A stretch of DNA of 64,000 nucleotides from Chrysomallon squamiferum (lineage: Eukaryota; Mollusca; Gastropoda; Neomphalida; Peltospiridae): the NCBI GenBank assembly GCA_012295275.1, contig CM022674.1, positions 16,257,649 through 16,321,648 of the forward strand, in the 5' to 3' direction. The notes beneath the pieces were generated by a model that was not told where the DNA came from, did no database searches, and worked only from the letters and a program-made list of their open reading frames with translations. Shown piece by piece: positions 27,834 through 41,107 of the stretch; position 1 is the first letter of the stretch, and each line of letters opens with the position of its first letter. The position numbers were made by a program, and so were the translations under genes.

Positions 27834-30067
27834 AACTCACTTTTTGTTTTCATCTCTATTATTTCTCTCTTTCTCTATCATTTGCTACCCCATATATTAC
27901 TCTCTCTCATTTTCTCTTTCTATTTCTCTCTGTCTCTCTCACTGTCTCTGTCTTATTCTCTATCACTCTCTTTCTATATCTCTCTCATTTTTTCTGTCTC
28001 ACATTCTCCATCAGTATCTCTTTTCCACTGTTTATACCTGTCTTTCTTTCTCCCTTTCACTGTCTGTCTTTCACATACTCACATTTTTGCTCTCTGTTTC
28101 TATAATTATTAATTAATATTTAACTGTCAGCTACAAAATGTTTCATCTATTTTTCATTTTTTTTATCAGGTATATAAGTTCGACGTCAAAGAACAGAAAC
28201 AATATTTTACTCTTGATTTGCAGAACTACGCCAAGTTCCGAGTCATCTGAGATATGAGGAACAACCACACCAACTCAGCACTGGTCTTTACTGGAGACAA
28301 GTACTTACACACTTCATATTTATCAGTGGATCATTATTTGTATTTAGTAATTGGAAATATACAGCAACGTTTCTTCAATTTTATTTTAGGTTTTATGCAT
28401 ATAAGAATTTGTTTTTATTCATGTATGTACAGTTACATTTAGAAATTATAATAAGATCAGTAATGATGATGATGATGATAACAAAAAATAAGAAATAATA
28501 ACCATGCTATTACTGCTACTTTAGTAATAATAATAATAACAATAATAATAAAAACAATAATAATAAGAAGAAGAATAAGAATAAAAGAGAATGGTTTTAT
28601 TGAATGTTTGTTAAAATTTTAATTTATATATCTAAATGTATTTGTTTTGAAGATTACAGGTAGCAAAAAGCTGAAATTTTTAAATAAACAAATTTGTTCT
28701 TATTGCTGATAGGTACATGCAGATTGCATGTAGATAAATATTTGAATTTATTTTCATTAGATTTATAAGCATGTACAAATTTCATTATTATGTACAATGA
28801 AAAAAGTATTTGTTTTTACTGAATACAGGTACAGACACATTTTCTGTTCATAATATTAAAAACAAAAATAAAATTATGAATTTTATAAACAATTCAGTAT
28901 TTATAATCAGAATTAATTATTTTTGTTGCATACAGATCTGTACATATTTCATTATAACAGATATTGAAATATGTTTTTGCTTGATATATGTAGATGTAAA
29001 TCACATATTTCTAAACAAAATAATGTTTCAGTTGTATTTGAATTAAGAAACATTTATTCACTATATTCATAAATTAATTATTATAATTTACTGTTACTGA
29101 ATATACAGGTAAAAATGATCTTATATTTGTGAATATTTGAATTTATGGTCTTTCAGATTGCTATATATGCTAATTTAATATTTGTAAATAAAAATAATTT
29201 GCTTTTAATGTATATAAATACTTGCACATATCATTTTTAAATAATAAGAATTAATTTTTAATGTGTACATGTTTGATTTATAAATATATATAAAAAACAG
29301 TTTTATTGCATCCGATAGATACTGGTCTTATATTTATAAGCATCACAACATACTTTTATTTTCAGGGTATATAATTTACAAAATTTAATATTTATAAACA
29401 TTGGTGACACTCACACATACACACACACACAACCATCAAAAGTAACATTTAAACAAAAATGACTGATAACATCTAATTTATTTATATATTTATTTAAATA
29501 ATTTTTTTTCTTTTTTTTTTAGATCAGTGCAACAAAGGAAAACAATAATTAAGTTAATTTGTGATGCAAACGAAAAGAACCTGATGATGGTTTGTTTAAA
29601 ATTATTGAAGATTCTGGTGTTGGAAATGTGGTATGTAATTTTAAATGTAAAATTTGGGAAGTTCATATAAAGTATTTTAAAAATAGGTGCAGTGTTAATA
29701 TTAAACATCAAAAATAATAATTGTAAATTTTGGAATTTGAAAACAGGACATTTTTGGCAGTCTTTGTAAGGTTAGTAATTTCAAAATATGGGATTTTAAA
29801 AATGTGCATTCATTAGGTAGTATAAACTAAAAGACATTTTATCATTTTCTCCATTTTTTTTTGCTTCACATGCAAGCTTTGTTGAAAATATAATAATTTT
29901 CTGTCCATTTCTTCGTGCTTTGTTGCTGTATTCATTATATTTTTAATTTATTATTTTACTGGATGCATTTTTCAAATATATTTGTTTATTTGTTTATAGA
30001 CAGCAGAACTTCATCACCTGTTCTGTTGTCCAAATGGCTGTTTGACTGTCAATAATTCAGGTAAATG

Positions 30068-30155
<88 letters not shown>

Positions 30156-30423
30156 AAGAAAAATAATAATAGTAATATTAATAATCATAATAAATATACT
30201 ACCACTTCTATTACTACTACTACTACATTTCTACTGCTACTACTACTACTACTAATAATGGTAATACTACTACAATTAATGTTGTTGCTGCAGCATTCAT
30301 GCTTTTACAGCTGCAACAAGAGCAACAACAACTACTATCAGTATTAACAATATTACTGCTATTCTTACTCCTATACTGTTTCTACTACTGATGTTGCTAC
30401 AGTAGTAGTAGGTAGTAGTAGCA

Positions 30424-30459
<36 letters not shown>

Positions 30460-33454
30460 TCACCATGGACACCTGATATATGTTGCTTGGTTCAGGTTGT
30501 TTATTTTTATGCTCTGTTTGTAATTTAAGTTGCCCACCTTTGTAAATACTTGGGCCTTGGAGAAGCATTAGCCTTGAACTGATATCTAGCATTGTTTGAT
30601 TCACAGAAATGTAAGAACCCACATATAAGTTGATGCTTGAATGTTATCAGTGATTTATGCATTTTTATATTTTACTTTACATACTTAACCTATGTAACTG
30701 ATCAGCAAATAACTAGACAATTTTCCATATCCTCAGTCTGTTAGGAATTTTTCTGCTTTCTTCAAAGTAAAAATAATGGAAGATATTGAGCTTTGTATTT
30801 TAAAATGTGTAAATTATGTGATGTGAAGAATAAAAAAAATGTAAGTAGAAATATGATTGTACAAAATTTGTTTTTGAAATTTATATCAATTGTTGCAGAG
30901 ATATCTGTTGTTAGAAATGTAAAACATACAATATATTCTGAAATTTTAGGTTAGACGTTTTATAATATAAATTTAGAGTTTGTCAGATAACAAGCATGGC
31001 TGTGGCAAAATTTTTTTTTTTTTTTAAATATACTAATGAGACTGCCATGTAATTAGTAATTAATTAATAATTTAAATAAATTTTAAAGACTGTTGGATGA
31101 CAAGCATGAGTGTAACTGCAGAATACACTAATGAGAATGCCATCTAATTAACAGTACTTGATAATTTAAATTTTTTGCAGAAAGGTCAGAAAACCGCAAG
31201 AGCAGTGATATGTTTATTATGTTTGGTGCTATTCTTAGCTTCTTGTTCATGGCGTTAATTATCGGATTCTTGTGTTACCTCAGTAGAACACACCTACCAT
31301 TCTACTACAAACTTCCAGGTGAGATTTTCGGAGTTCTGCATTTAAAATATTCATTTAGTGACATAAAGAACTGTTCTAAATAGAGTCTGTATTCTTCTGA
31401 GTTACATTTTGTAATTATTTTTGGCTTCCAATCTTTATTAATAATAACGTTTAACAAATGTACCTTAGGTGATACGAAGAACTACTCTGTATGTTATCCG
31501 TATAGTTCTGAGTTTTACATTTAATTTTGGTTTTGTAGCTTCCAATCTTAATTAAAAATAAAGTAGTTTAAAAAATAGAATGCAATTTAAAAATACCTGA
31601 TCACCAACATTTTTCTATAGTTGCGACATCATTATATATATATATGTATAAAGTGTTTAAGAAGTCACATATTTGCTGTTTCAGTTACTGGAAAAATGAG
31701 AGGGTTTTCACACCATTCCCCCAATGATGACATTTATGACAGACGCCTAACAGCCCCATCACTGATGTCTGTTAGGTACCGGGATTATGAACCAGGATCG
31801 AAAGTGTCCAAGAAAAGTCAGCTGCCTGTTTTAGAGAATGCTGTTATGTCTGTTGACACGATTAAAACGAGACAGAGGTGAGCTACTGCCATGGTGAATT
31901 TACAAATGCAGATATAGGATTCGTATTTTTATTTCTTTTTTTTTAAATTATTTTTTTACATACATATATATATTTTATTTATATTTATTAATTAGATATT
32001 TAAGGAAACATTTTTTGATTAAAGTTGTGGATTAGTAAAGATTTTCTCTCAATCAAATTTTGATCATGCCTTTGCACCATTTTCAACTTGAAATCATGTG
32101 AGGTATTTTACATAGTACATTCCTTAAGAATGAAAAACATATCTTTATGATGTCACACATATCTTTATGATGTCATACATGTCATGATTCAGACTGTGAG
32201 GTGGCAGTTTTGGAGACACTGATGTAGCAGAATGGCATGACATGACTCTGGCACTGAAATGATTAACAATTAATATCCATGACAAGCAGATGACTGATGA
32301 CATCATAGAGCTGATGAAGAAAGAAGTTTGGTTTTTGGATATTGAATAGAGAGAGAGATATGAATAGAGACAGATATGAATAGAGAGAGAAAAAAAGGGA
32401 GAGATATGAATAGAGACAGATATGAAGAGAGAGAGAGAGAGAGAGAGAGACTCAAGCATACATTCACAAAAGTATCTTATTACTACATTATTACAGAATA
32501 TTATGAATATAATAACTTCCATATGAAAGGAATTAATATTCACTTTCAAAAGATTCTTTCCCTTGCTTCATACAATTAACTTAGATTTGTTTTCTCTTTT
32601 AGTCGCAAACATCATAAAAACATTGTTGGGGTGCTGGGACTGTGCATTGATGGCAGACATCCATGTATCATCACTGAATTTGTGAATGGCAGCTGCATAA
32701 AAGGTCTTCTTAGAATGAGAGACTTCAAGCGAATATGGCTGCATCGAGTCAAAATTGTACGTCTGCAGAACATTAAAAAATTATGTCTAGCACCAGGAAT
32801 AATTAATATAAAGTCATTTTTCGAAAATCAAAATAATTGTTTATTCACTACCTAAGCTTAAGTCTATGAAATGAATGTTTAAATAGAGCTGATAACTCTT
32901 TGCTAATAATAAAGTATAAAAGAAGCTGCAATGAAGATTTTTTTTTCTACAAAGAGATATACAAAATAGGTTTTGCGATTTTACAGTGATTTATGTAATC
33001 TTCTAAAAACAAATTTATCACTGCCTTGATCAAATATTATTATTATTTTTTGTTATGCTTTATAACTAACAAATACTGTTTTAAAAATAAATCACAAAAA
33101 AACAATAACAAATTTTGATTCCAATAATCCTGATTTATCAGTGATTTATAACAGATTTCTAAAACTGTTCTGACAGAAGACTGCAAAATATTACAGCTGT
33201 TAACAAATCAACGATATTTTAGAAACACTTAAACTTCAAAACTAAAGACAGCTTTTGTTGCCTGAACACGAAGGCTGTTGAATGTGGCCGTGTTAAATCA
33301 AATGTTTGCTGTTTTATTTTGTAGTGTTCTAATGTAGCCAATGGCATAGCCTTTCTTCATTCGACAAAACCTCCGATCATTCATCGAGATCTCCGCTGTG
33401 GAAACCTGTTTCTTCTCCACAACCATACTGCTAAGGTATCAAAACTAATTATTG

Positions 33455-33521
<67 letters not shown>

Positions 33522-35342
33522 TTTAATCCTGGTTGTTTAAAGATACAGCTATGGTATCGAAATTAATTTTTTAATTTTTTAATTCTCAACTATTTGAAGA
33601 TAAAGAATCAGTAAACACTAACACATTTTAGTTGTTAGACAGAAGGATGTATAGACTAGAGGTAAAGCTCTCATGGAATGCATTAATGACTGGTCCCTGT
33701 TAGTAGTAGCTCTTTTTTGGGGCATTTTCCCAATCCAACCAATTCTGTTTCCCAGGTCAGACAGTGCTCTGTTATTGTTGGATCATAGGCCATGTAGTTT
33801 TAGTGAAAGTGCATATAAAAGATCCCTCGTAATTTATTTCCAGGAAATAAATAAAATAAAATAAAATAAAATATTAATAAAAATAAGAAAACAAATAAAT
33901 TAAAAAATTAAAAATCAGTTTTCTGTTTAAAAGAGATTTGGAGAATTTTAAAAGAATTATTATTTTAAATTTCATTCTAACTTTTTACATTCCATTCAAA
34001 GATCTGTTAAAGCACGCTTGGTGTGGTCAACTATAATATTTTGTTTTTCTGCTGTCAAAGAGTTTTTTAATTCATGGTTATCATGAACACAATCTCTGAC
34101 TGTTCTAACAGTGTCAGTAGAATTTTTTTTTTTTTTTTTTAAATACATTTTCTTATTATTTTCTTAAAAGGTTTCTTTCAAACAAGGTTCTTGTAGGCAA
34201 TGCTTCAGATTTTTAAAGACAAATTTGGTGAATTATAAATAAATTAAAATTTTTATAAAATTTCAGGTTGCTGATTTTGGACTGACAAAAATGATACAGC
34301 CACTAAGACAGACTGCTGCTGTGAGTTTTACCCACAATTCCTTGAAACAAAAATGGCAGACATTATTGTTATGAACAAGAGACAGTAACTGAACAATAAA
34401 TAGAAATTATTGAATCTGTATCAGTCTGTTCCCATTTCTCTGAGAAAAACATGGATGTAGAAGACCAACATTTTATTTCAAAAGGAAAATAAATTTTTAA
34501 CTTGGTATTGGTGAATCTTTATATGAATATTTTAATGAAAAAATGAGAGATTTAATATAAAAATAAAAATCTTATTCATATATTGTTTATTTATATAAAG
34601 TACTGATAATGATAATAAATAAATAAATTAATAAATAAAGAAAAAATTAAATAAAGAAAATCTGTTTTTATACTTTACCCATAATGCCTTTTAAGAACTA
34701 TGGTAGACAATATTATGTGGGATTTTTTGGCAGAATTATCTCCCATTAGCAAAGCTGTAGACTGATATAAAACCATTTAAGATTTTCTGTTGTTAATGTG
34801 TTCTAGTAGTTTATTAATATAATTCAATAAGGGTACATATTTGAACATTAATGTTTGTATGTATAAATATGAGAGTATAACTGCATATGTTAATGCATGT
34901 ATAGTTTTTGTATACATGTGTATGTGTATATGTGAGTGTGTGTGTGTGTGTGTGTATATATATATGTCTGTTTCCATTTCTTTGTGGAAAACATGGATGT
35001 AGAAAATATGTGGCTGTGCATGTACGTATGTATATAATCTTAAAACATTCATTTAAAAATAAAAATAAAAGAAACATAAAATTTAATCTCAACAGCTATT
35101 AAGTTTTAGAATAGTTACTAAATGGACTGTACAAAGACACAGGTATCTTTACAGGTCGTCGTAACTACAGTGCATGTCCAGCCAACATTCGCTGGACAGC
35201 TCCAGAAATACTGCAGAACCCCACTGTACTCGAGGATGACGCAGTGATCACAACGGCAGCCGATGTTTACTCGTTTGGACTTGTAATGTGGGAGCTGTTT
35301 GTCTGTGAAGACCCATTTGAAGACACTGTCACCGAGGAAGAG
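27538..35342 (+). CDS. MRH-like extracellular domain, single-span receptor kinase (TKL type), disrupted and 3'-truncated
   Basis: Eleven exons: 27538-27624, 28170-28300, 29523-29630, 30000-30060, 31181-31318, 31685-31877, 32193-32330, 32603-32756, 33325-33435, 34267-34320, 35155-35342. All junction phases agree except the last, which is one base off. The outside part reads NCTFNPC, YFTLDLQNYAKF, ALVFTGDK, RKTIIKLICDANEKN and LHHLFCCP, resembling mannose-6-phosphate-receptor (MRH)/ATG27-type domains. The membrane span is IMFGAILSFLFMALIIGFLC. The kinase has a glycine loop (GGSFGDTDVAEW), LALK lysine, HHKNIVGVLGLC, catalytic HRDLRCGN, ADFGLTK, RWTAPEIL and ADVYSFGLVMWEL. TGA codons interrupt it at 28248, 32197 and 32260, and one base is missing near 29580. 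The C-lobe end is lost at the 35373 gap. It may be a pseudogene or a poorly assembled gene. No signal peptide was found. Confidence 0.65.
27761..27832 (+). repeat. (TC)n microsatellite
   Basis: About 36 units in the first recognised intron of the receptor kinase, followed to about 28090 by degenerate CT-rich sequence. Confidence 0.96.
30069..30152. repeat. (TAA)n microsatellite in a receptor kinase intron
   Basis: About 27 units immediately after the donor at 30061. Followed by (CTA)n at about 30210-30255 and (TAA)n at 30425-30458. Confidence 0.95.
33442..33522. repeat. (TTA)n microsatellite in a receptor kinase intron
   Basis: About 24 units starting just after the donor of the HRD exon. 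Confidence 0.95.
33655..33865 (+). mobile_element. Degenerate Meta-type SINE
   Basis: The phrase 'agtgcatataaaagatccct' near the 3' end, preceded by 'tcataggccatgtag', 'cccaatccaaccaattctg' and a tRNA-like head around 'agaggtaaagctctc', matches the order of parts in molluscan tRNA-derived SINEs that share the conserved Meta core. The copy is degenerate and ends in an AAAT-rich tail. It lies in sense orientation within an intron of the kinase gene. Confidence 0.55.
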
Positions 35343-35372
35343 GTAATTTGATGTGATTTGTTTGTGTGTTTG

Positions 35373-35572
35373 NNNNNNNNNNNNNNNNNNNNNNNNNNNN
35401 NNNNNNNNNNNNNNNNNNNNNNNNNNNNNNNNNNNNNNNNNNNNNNNNNNNNNNNNNNNNNNNNNNNNNNNNNNNNNNNNNNNNNNNNNNNNNNNNNNNN
35501 NNNNNNNNNNNNNNNNNNNNNNNNNNNNNNNNNNNNNNNNNNNNNNNNNNNNNNNNNNNNNNNNNNNNNNNN
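35373..35572. other. Assembly gap, exactly 200 N
   Basis: A run of 200 N with no partial sequence, the size of a fixed scaffolding placeholder. It interrupts the receptor kinase gene just after the exon ending in VTEEE. Sequence after the gap is not kinase but the reverse complement of the 17.6-18.2 kb region. Confidence 0.99.
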
Positions 35573-35689
35573 GTCTGTTTATATGGTTGTTTTGTTTGTT
35601 TGTTCCTGAGTCATTTTGTTGCTTTTGTTGTTCGTACTGTTCTTTTATTGTATTAATATATATTTGTAAGTGTATATCGTGTGGGATCT

Positions 35690-35930
35690 AGTCAGTTTAG
35701 AGGAAGCTGGTATGTACATCTTGTTAATTTTTTAGTAGTAGTAATTGTAGAATAGTATAGTAGGTTTAGAGGTAGCTAGCATGTATATCTTGTTAATTTT
35801 TTAGTAATAGTAATTGTAGAATAGTATAGTAGGTTTAGAGATAGCTAGCATGTACATTTTATAATTTTTTTAGTAACAGTAAAGTAGGTTTAGAGGTAGC
35901 TAGTATGTATGTCGTGTTGAGTTTGTTCTA
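35690..35930. repeat. ~70-bp tandem repeat
   Basis: Three and a half units built on 'gtttagaggtagctagcatg', 'tatcttgttaattttttag' and 'tagtaattgtagaatagtat'. The inverted counterpart is 17790-18210. Confidence 0.85.
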
Positions 35931-35957
35931 ATGTCACTAAACAAAAGTCAAATCAAA

Positions 35958-36124
35958 TCACTTTTTCATACTGCTGGTTGTGAACATGATTCTATTCCAT
36001 GGGATAAAAGTTATATTCCCCAGAAATGGTTTCGTATTAACTGGGATTTGAACGCTATCTTGACCATAAATATTTTCCGATATCAGCAGCGTCTGATTCT
36101 CATTTATCCAAATTAGTCTGTGAT
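35958..36124 (-). pseudogene. Last YWTD-propeller exon, contig 2 copy
   Basis: On the minus strand, after a TCAG acceptor, the exon reads HRLIWINENQTLLISEN, then FLGNITFIPWNRIMFTTSS, and ends at TGA (35958-35960). It is open over its whole length, unlike the contig 1 copy, which has lost one base. The two preceding propeller exons are not found next to it in contig 2, so it is an isolated exon. Confidence 0.65.
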
Positions 36125-36201
36125 CTGATGATAATAATTAGAAAATAAATAAGTAAATAAATAAAAGGAAACAAAAATAAATAAACAAACAAATAAATAA
36201 A

Positions 36202-36206
<5 letters not shown>

Positions 36207-36273
<67 letters not shown>
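36207..36273 (-). repeat. (GA)n microsatellite
   Basis: About 33 units, about 80 bases upstream (in minus orientation) of the isolated propeller exon. On that sense strand it reads CT. Confidence 0.96.
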
Positions 36274-36277
<4 letters not shown>

Positions 36278-36379
36278 TCACACACAGAATAACACAAATA
36301 GAGAGAAACAGAGAGAGACACAGAGAAATAGAGAGTGAGAATGACAGCTGTGTGAGAACTACAGCGAGACAACGATTCT

Positions 36380-37287
36380 TTCTTTGAATTAGCAAACTCA
36401 GCTGAAATTAATCGTGGAGTAAGCTCTAATCTGATGGTTCCTAGACAACTTGCATTTGCCTTGTCTGATCTGTATCTGGTATCAGTGGAAATCAGATACT
36501 GAATTTCTTGTTTATGGTGCGTTTCTTGCCCGTAATGTACTTAAACTTTAACCTACATTCACCCATGAAAGACCTCCTAAAAATCTTGAACAACGAGTAC
36601 GCAAATTTCACAAAGCTGTCACGTAAAATTCACTAACCTAATTATTAATTTATGAAGAGTTCGCGACGCCAAGATTGAATATTAAACGGGTAGAACTGGT
36701 GTTTTATATCATCGTGTGAATGACCGAACCACTTTTGAAACGAGTTAGTGGTACAGTCCACCCGCTTCAGAAATGTCCACCTTAAACTGAAGAAGTTTGA
36801 AATTATATCTCTTTATTTATTATATGTTATATTATGTTATATTATATTATATTGTATTATATTATATTATATTATATTATATTTTATTATATTGTATTGT
36901 ATTGTCTTACATTATATTATATTATATTATATCACTTCATAACACTTTACAGTACTGCATAATATAATATAGAATAAAATAGCACAGTATAACACAGTAT
37001 AGTATAGTAAAGTATAGTATAGTATAGCATAGCATAGCATATCATAGTATAGTACAGTATTTCAAATGTCTTTAAAACTGGAACCTCTGCACTCAACAAT
37101 AATAACAGTAAAACAAGTTTTAGTAAAACCTGAAGTAACACAAACGTCTATTCAATTCAAGGAAAGAAACATTTGTTCACTTTATAAATATGTCTCATCT
37201 GATTATTGAATTTTTTCATTATGCTTTTCCAGTTCTTAACCTCTACCTCCATCCCTCCTATGTTTCTAATTTATTGGATTTTTAAAC

Positions 37288-37342
<55 letters not shown>

Positions 37343-38880
37343 AATAAATATTGTAAAAATCCGTCCTCTGCTCTCTGAATGAGCCAAGTCAATACAACTA
37401 TTTTAGCAATTACTAGTTTACCTTTCAGATACAGAGACTTGTTGTAATGTGTTAATTCTGTTTAATATTGTTTATTCATTATTTAGCCTGGAAGAGAGAA
37501 TTCTAAACACCAAGATGTAACATACTGTTATTAATTAATGTGTTTTGATTAAAGTCTGACATAAAATATTGTTGATATACAACAGAGAAACACACAGACT
37601 CTATTCACTGAGAGATTTGTAATGTGTGTGCGTGTGTGTGTATGTGTATGTGTGTGTGTTAAATGTGAAAGTATTCACTTGAAATTAATCATTATTTTAT
37701 TTCTTTTGTCAGCATATTTAATTTTTGGTTTCTAGTATATTGTAAATATTTTAGACTCTAATTAATAATACAGAGACTTGTTGAAATGTGTTAATTCTGT
37801 GAAGAAAAAAACAAAAATAGAAATTATTAATTAATAAATTATTTTCATATATCTGGAAGATAAATTCTAAACACAAATAAAAGATAAAATGTATACTGTT
37901 ATTACAACAACCTGCCAATACAGGACACCCATCATAGTTGTCTGTTTAATCTTTTCCAAAAGGCACTGATTTTATAGTTTAACTTCCCCGACAAACGACG
38001 CTTTTCTAGTAAATATCCACCCGTATTTCACCCACATATTAATCAAGGAGGAAGACGTTCGTCTGGTCTTTCAAAATAAAAATAGATACCTCAGTTACAC
38101 TGGTATTGATCATGGCAGAACGAAAACCGGTTATGCAAGTTTTTTTTTTTTGTTACGACGTAAAGTGACGGTTCATGATTCGGTGTGTTAATGTTTTTTT
38201 TTTTTTTTTTTTTTTAAATATTTATTGATTTTATTTTTATTTATTTGTTTAATATTTTTTCCTATTGTTTTTGACATTTTTGTTGTTTTATTGTTATTAT
38301 TGTTTATTATTAGTAGTAGTATTATTAGTATTAATACTACTATAATAACAACTGCTACATTATTATTAGCATCATCAAGAACATTATCATCATATTTATT
38401 ACTTAGTTATACATTTTTCTTTCTATTTGTTTGCTTCGCTGTTTTTAAAATTATTTATTTATTTATTTATTTATTCCCTATCATTACCTTTCTTAAATTT
38501 TATATTAAAAACATTCATAAACAGCTCAGTTTCAAAATGATGTCAAGAGGTTTATTGTAACGGCTATGAAGAAAACAATTAAAATAGCAAAAACAACTTT
38601 ACCGTGTGCAAATGGTTGTATACGTATAAACATATGTTTGCACACGCATTTGTGTCGGTTTGTATGCATGTCAGTATGTATGCGTGTGTTTTAGTGCATC
38701 TGTGTTGAAAAAATATCAGACTGTTATTTCACTAGGGTTTGTTTGTTCTGTTGTTATTTTACTTTTGTTTTTTCAAGATTTTTCCTTATACTGTCACAGC
38801 TTATTTGTAACCTTTTTGAAACGATGTTTACTCAGAATTATTTCCTTTTCAATGATCATGATGATGATGACGTCGATCGA

Positions 38881-38917
<37 letters not shown>

Positions 38918-39254
38918 CAACATTGTTATCGTCATCATCAACATCATCATTATTATTAAAAGCTAAAAACTGAAAACAGAAACAGTTTTCTTTTACAAAA
39001 TATTATTTTAAGTTTATTTTTCTGTTAGTCTCTGTATTTAAAAATATACACATAAGTAAAGCTATAAATGTTATCACAATTACGATATGATAATAAGAGA
39101 AATACTGGTATGTTAAATTCACTTATTTTATATTAAGTACATATATGCACATTGAACATACTTACATACATACATACATACATACTTTGATAAATCCATA
39201 CACACATACATATATACATACATACTTTCATACATTCATACACACACACACACA

Positions 39255-39316
<62 letters not shown>

Positions 39317-39735
39317 CATACATATACATAATATGATGGACATTAAGAGAGGTAAAGACAGATACATAATAAAGCGTAAAATAAGGAACGTAAGAATTAA
39401 AGTCAGACGTAATCAGTAAACAGATTAGTAGTTAGACACAGTTTGTCTTCTGGAATCATATCTTTACATTATATATTTAATGAAAAATATTCATCGTAAA
39501 ATAATAAACAAAACACCAATCAAATACTTGTTAGCTAGTTTTGTTTGATATATTCCCATTGGAAAAAAAAAATTCATCTAATAAAATAAAGCAATTAAAA
39601 AATAACGTAAAGTCCTCAAACTAATTCAGTAACAGAACGATATGACATCAAATAATGTATACATTATCATTTAATGCTTTTAAATGTTTCCATAGCGTTT
39701 TCAAAGTTTATATATTTTTAAGTTAAAAACTTCAG
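36380..39735. other. Gene-poor AT-rich region with repeats
   Basis: Holds (TATTA)n and (TATAG)n at 36820-37060, (TAA)n(TAAA)n at 37292-37350, a diverged direct repeat ('cagagacttgttg...atgtgttaattctgt' at 37430 and 37770), (TTA)n near 38884-38917 and CA/TA repeats at 39162-39320. The open frame at 38225-38560 is low-complexity hydrophobic reading of TTA/TTG repeats and is not accepted. I see no exon. Confidence 0.5.
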
Positions 39736-39737
39736 TT

Positions 39738-40959
39738 TTATATTTTCAGAAAATCTTCAGAAATATTCTTCTCTTGTTTCTTTGGTTTCTTTACCTCAGT
39801 GTAAATATCTCCAGAAATGTTTTCTGCGTCTTTCTCTTTAGACTTGTCTGGTTTCTGAACGAGAGTGTAGACGTCACCAGATGGCGCAGTCTTTGCAGGA
39901 AGTTTGTTCTTCTTCTTGGTTTTATCAACCACGGCGTACAGGTCGCTTTGTGCAGTCACATTTTCTTCGCCTGTTTTCTTATCTGTTTTTCCTTTCTTAT
40001 TCTTGTTAACCTTAGCGTACATACCAGCGTTGTCGTCGAGACAAGTTTCGCCCTCTACGTCATCATAATCGTTTCTGTTCCCGTGTTTAGATTTCAGAGC
40101 TTTGCTTACGTTATCTTCATTACTTTTAGATTCAATCGTTGTCGCTTCGTCTTCCACTGTGGCATAATCATCTGAAGGACAGTTAACAGACTTCATGCTG
40201 TTTCCCTTATAGTAGAGATCATTTCTAATCAGCTCTACGTCTGTTACGATTTCTTCGGGTCTTTTGTTTGTTTCGTTGTTCTTGGGGGCTCTGGTATCTG
40301 GGTCTTTGTTGTAGTAATCAATCTGAGACTGCTGATTGGTTTTCTCTCCACGGTTTCTTAAAATTGAATGAATACAATTTCATGTGAAAACGAAGGAAAA
40401 AGAGTAATGATTATTGCTTTAAATGTTTAGTAATCAAGTTTTATGTTTTATTTTTCACAAAAGATTATTATTAACAAAATTATTATAATTTCATTAGCAA
40501 CATAACTGTTGTTGTTGTTGTTGTTCTTCTTCTTCTTCTTCTTCTTATTATTATTATTATTTTTGTCATTGTTATAATAATAATTATTATTATTATTTTT
40601 GTCGTTGTTATATTATTATTATTATTGTTATTGTTGTTGTTGTTGTTGTTGTTGCTATTGTTGTGGCTTATTTACCGATTTATTACATCTACCTTTAGGA
40701 ATAGAAGCTTATTATTCTGTTTGTTTTAACGGCAAGATAAAATTTAAGAAAAAGGGCGAATGAACCAGTCTAAATAATTCTATTGCTTACCTTTTAACAA
40801 ACACGACGATTACGATGGCAACAACTGTAACTAACACGACAGCACCAGCAGCTCCGCCGACAGCTGCAACTAAACAAAGACATATCAGTGTAATTATGAT
40901 TATAGTTAACACAATTAATTACAGCTCAAAAATATTAAAAATAATAATAATAATAATAA

Positions 40960-41011
<52 letters not shown>

Positions 41012-41062
41012 ACCATTTGTAAAACGTTGTTATTATTATTACTATTATTATTATTATAATTA

Positions 41063-41107
<45 letters not shown>

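Noticed and set aside
38225-38560. Hydrophobic 111-residue open frame resembling a membrane protein
   Set aside because: Composition is set by TTA/TTT/ATT repeats; no start context, no splice structure and no motif.
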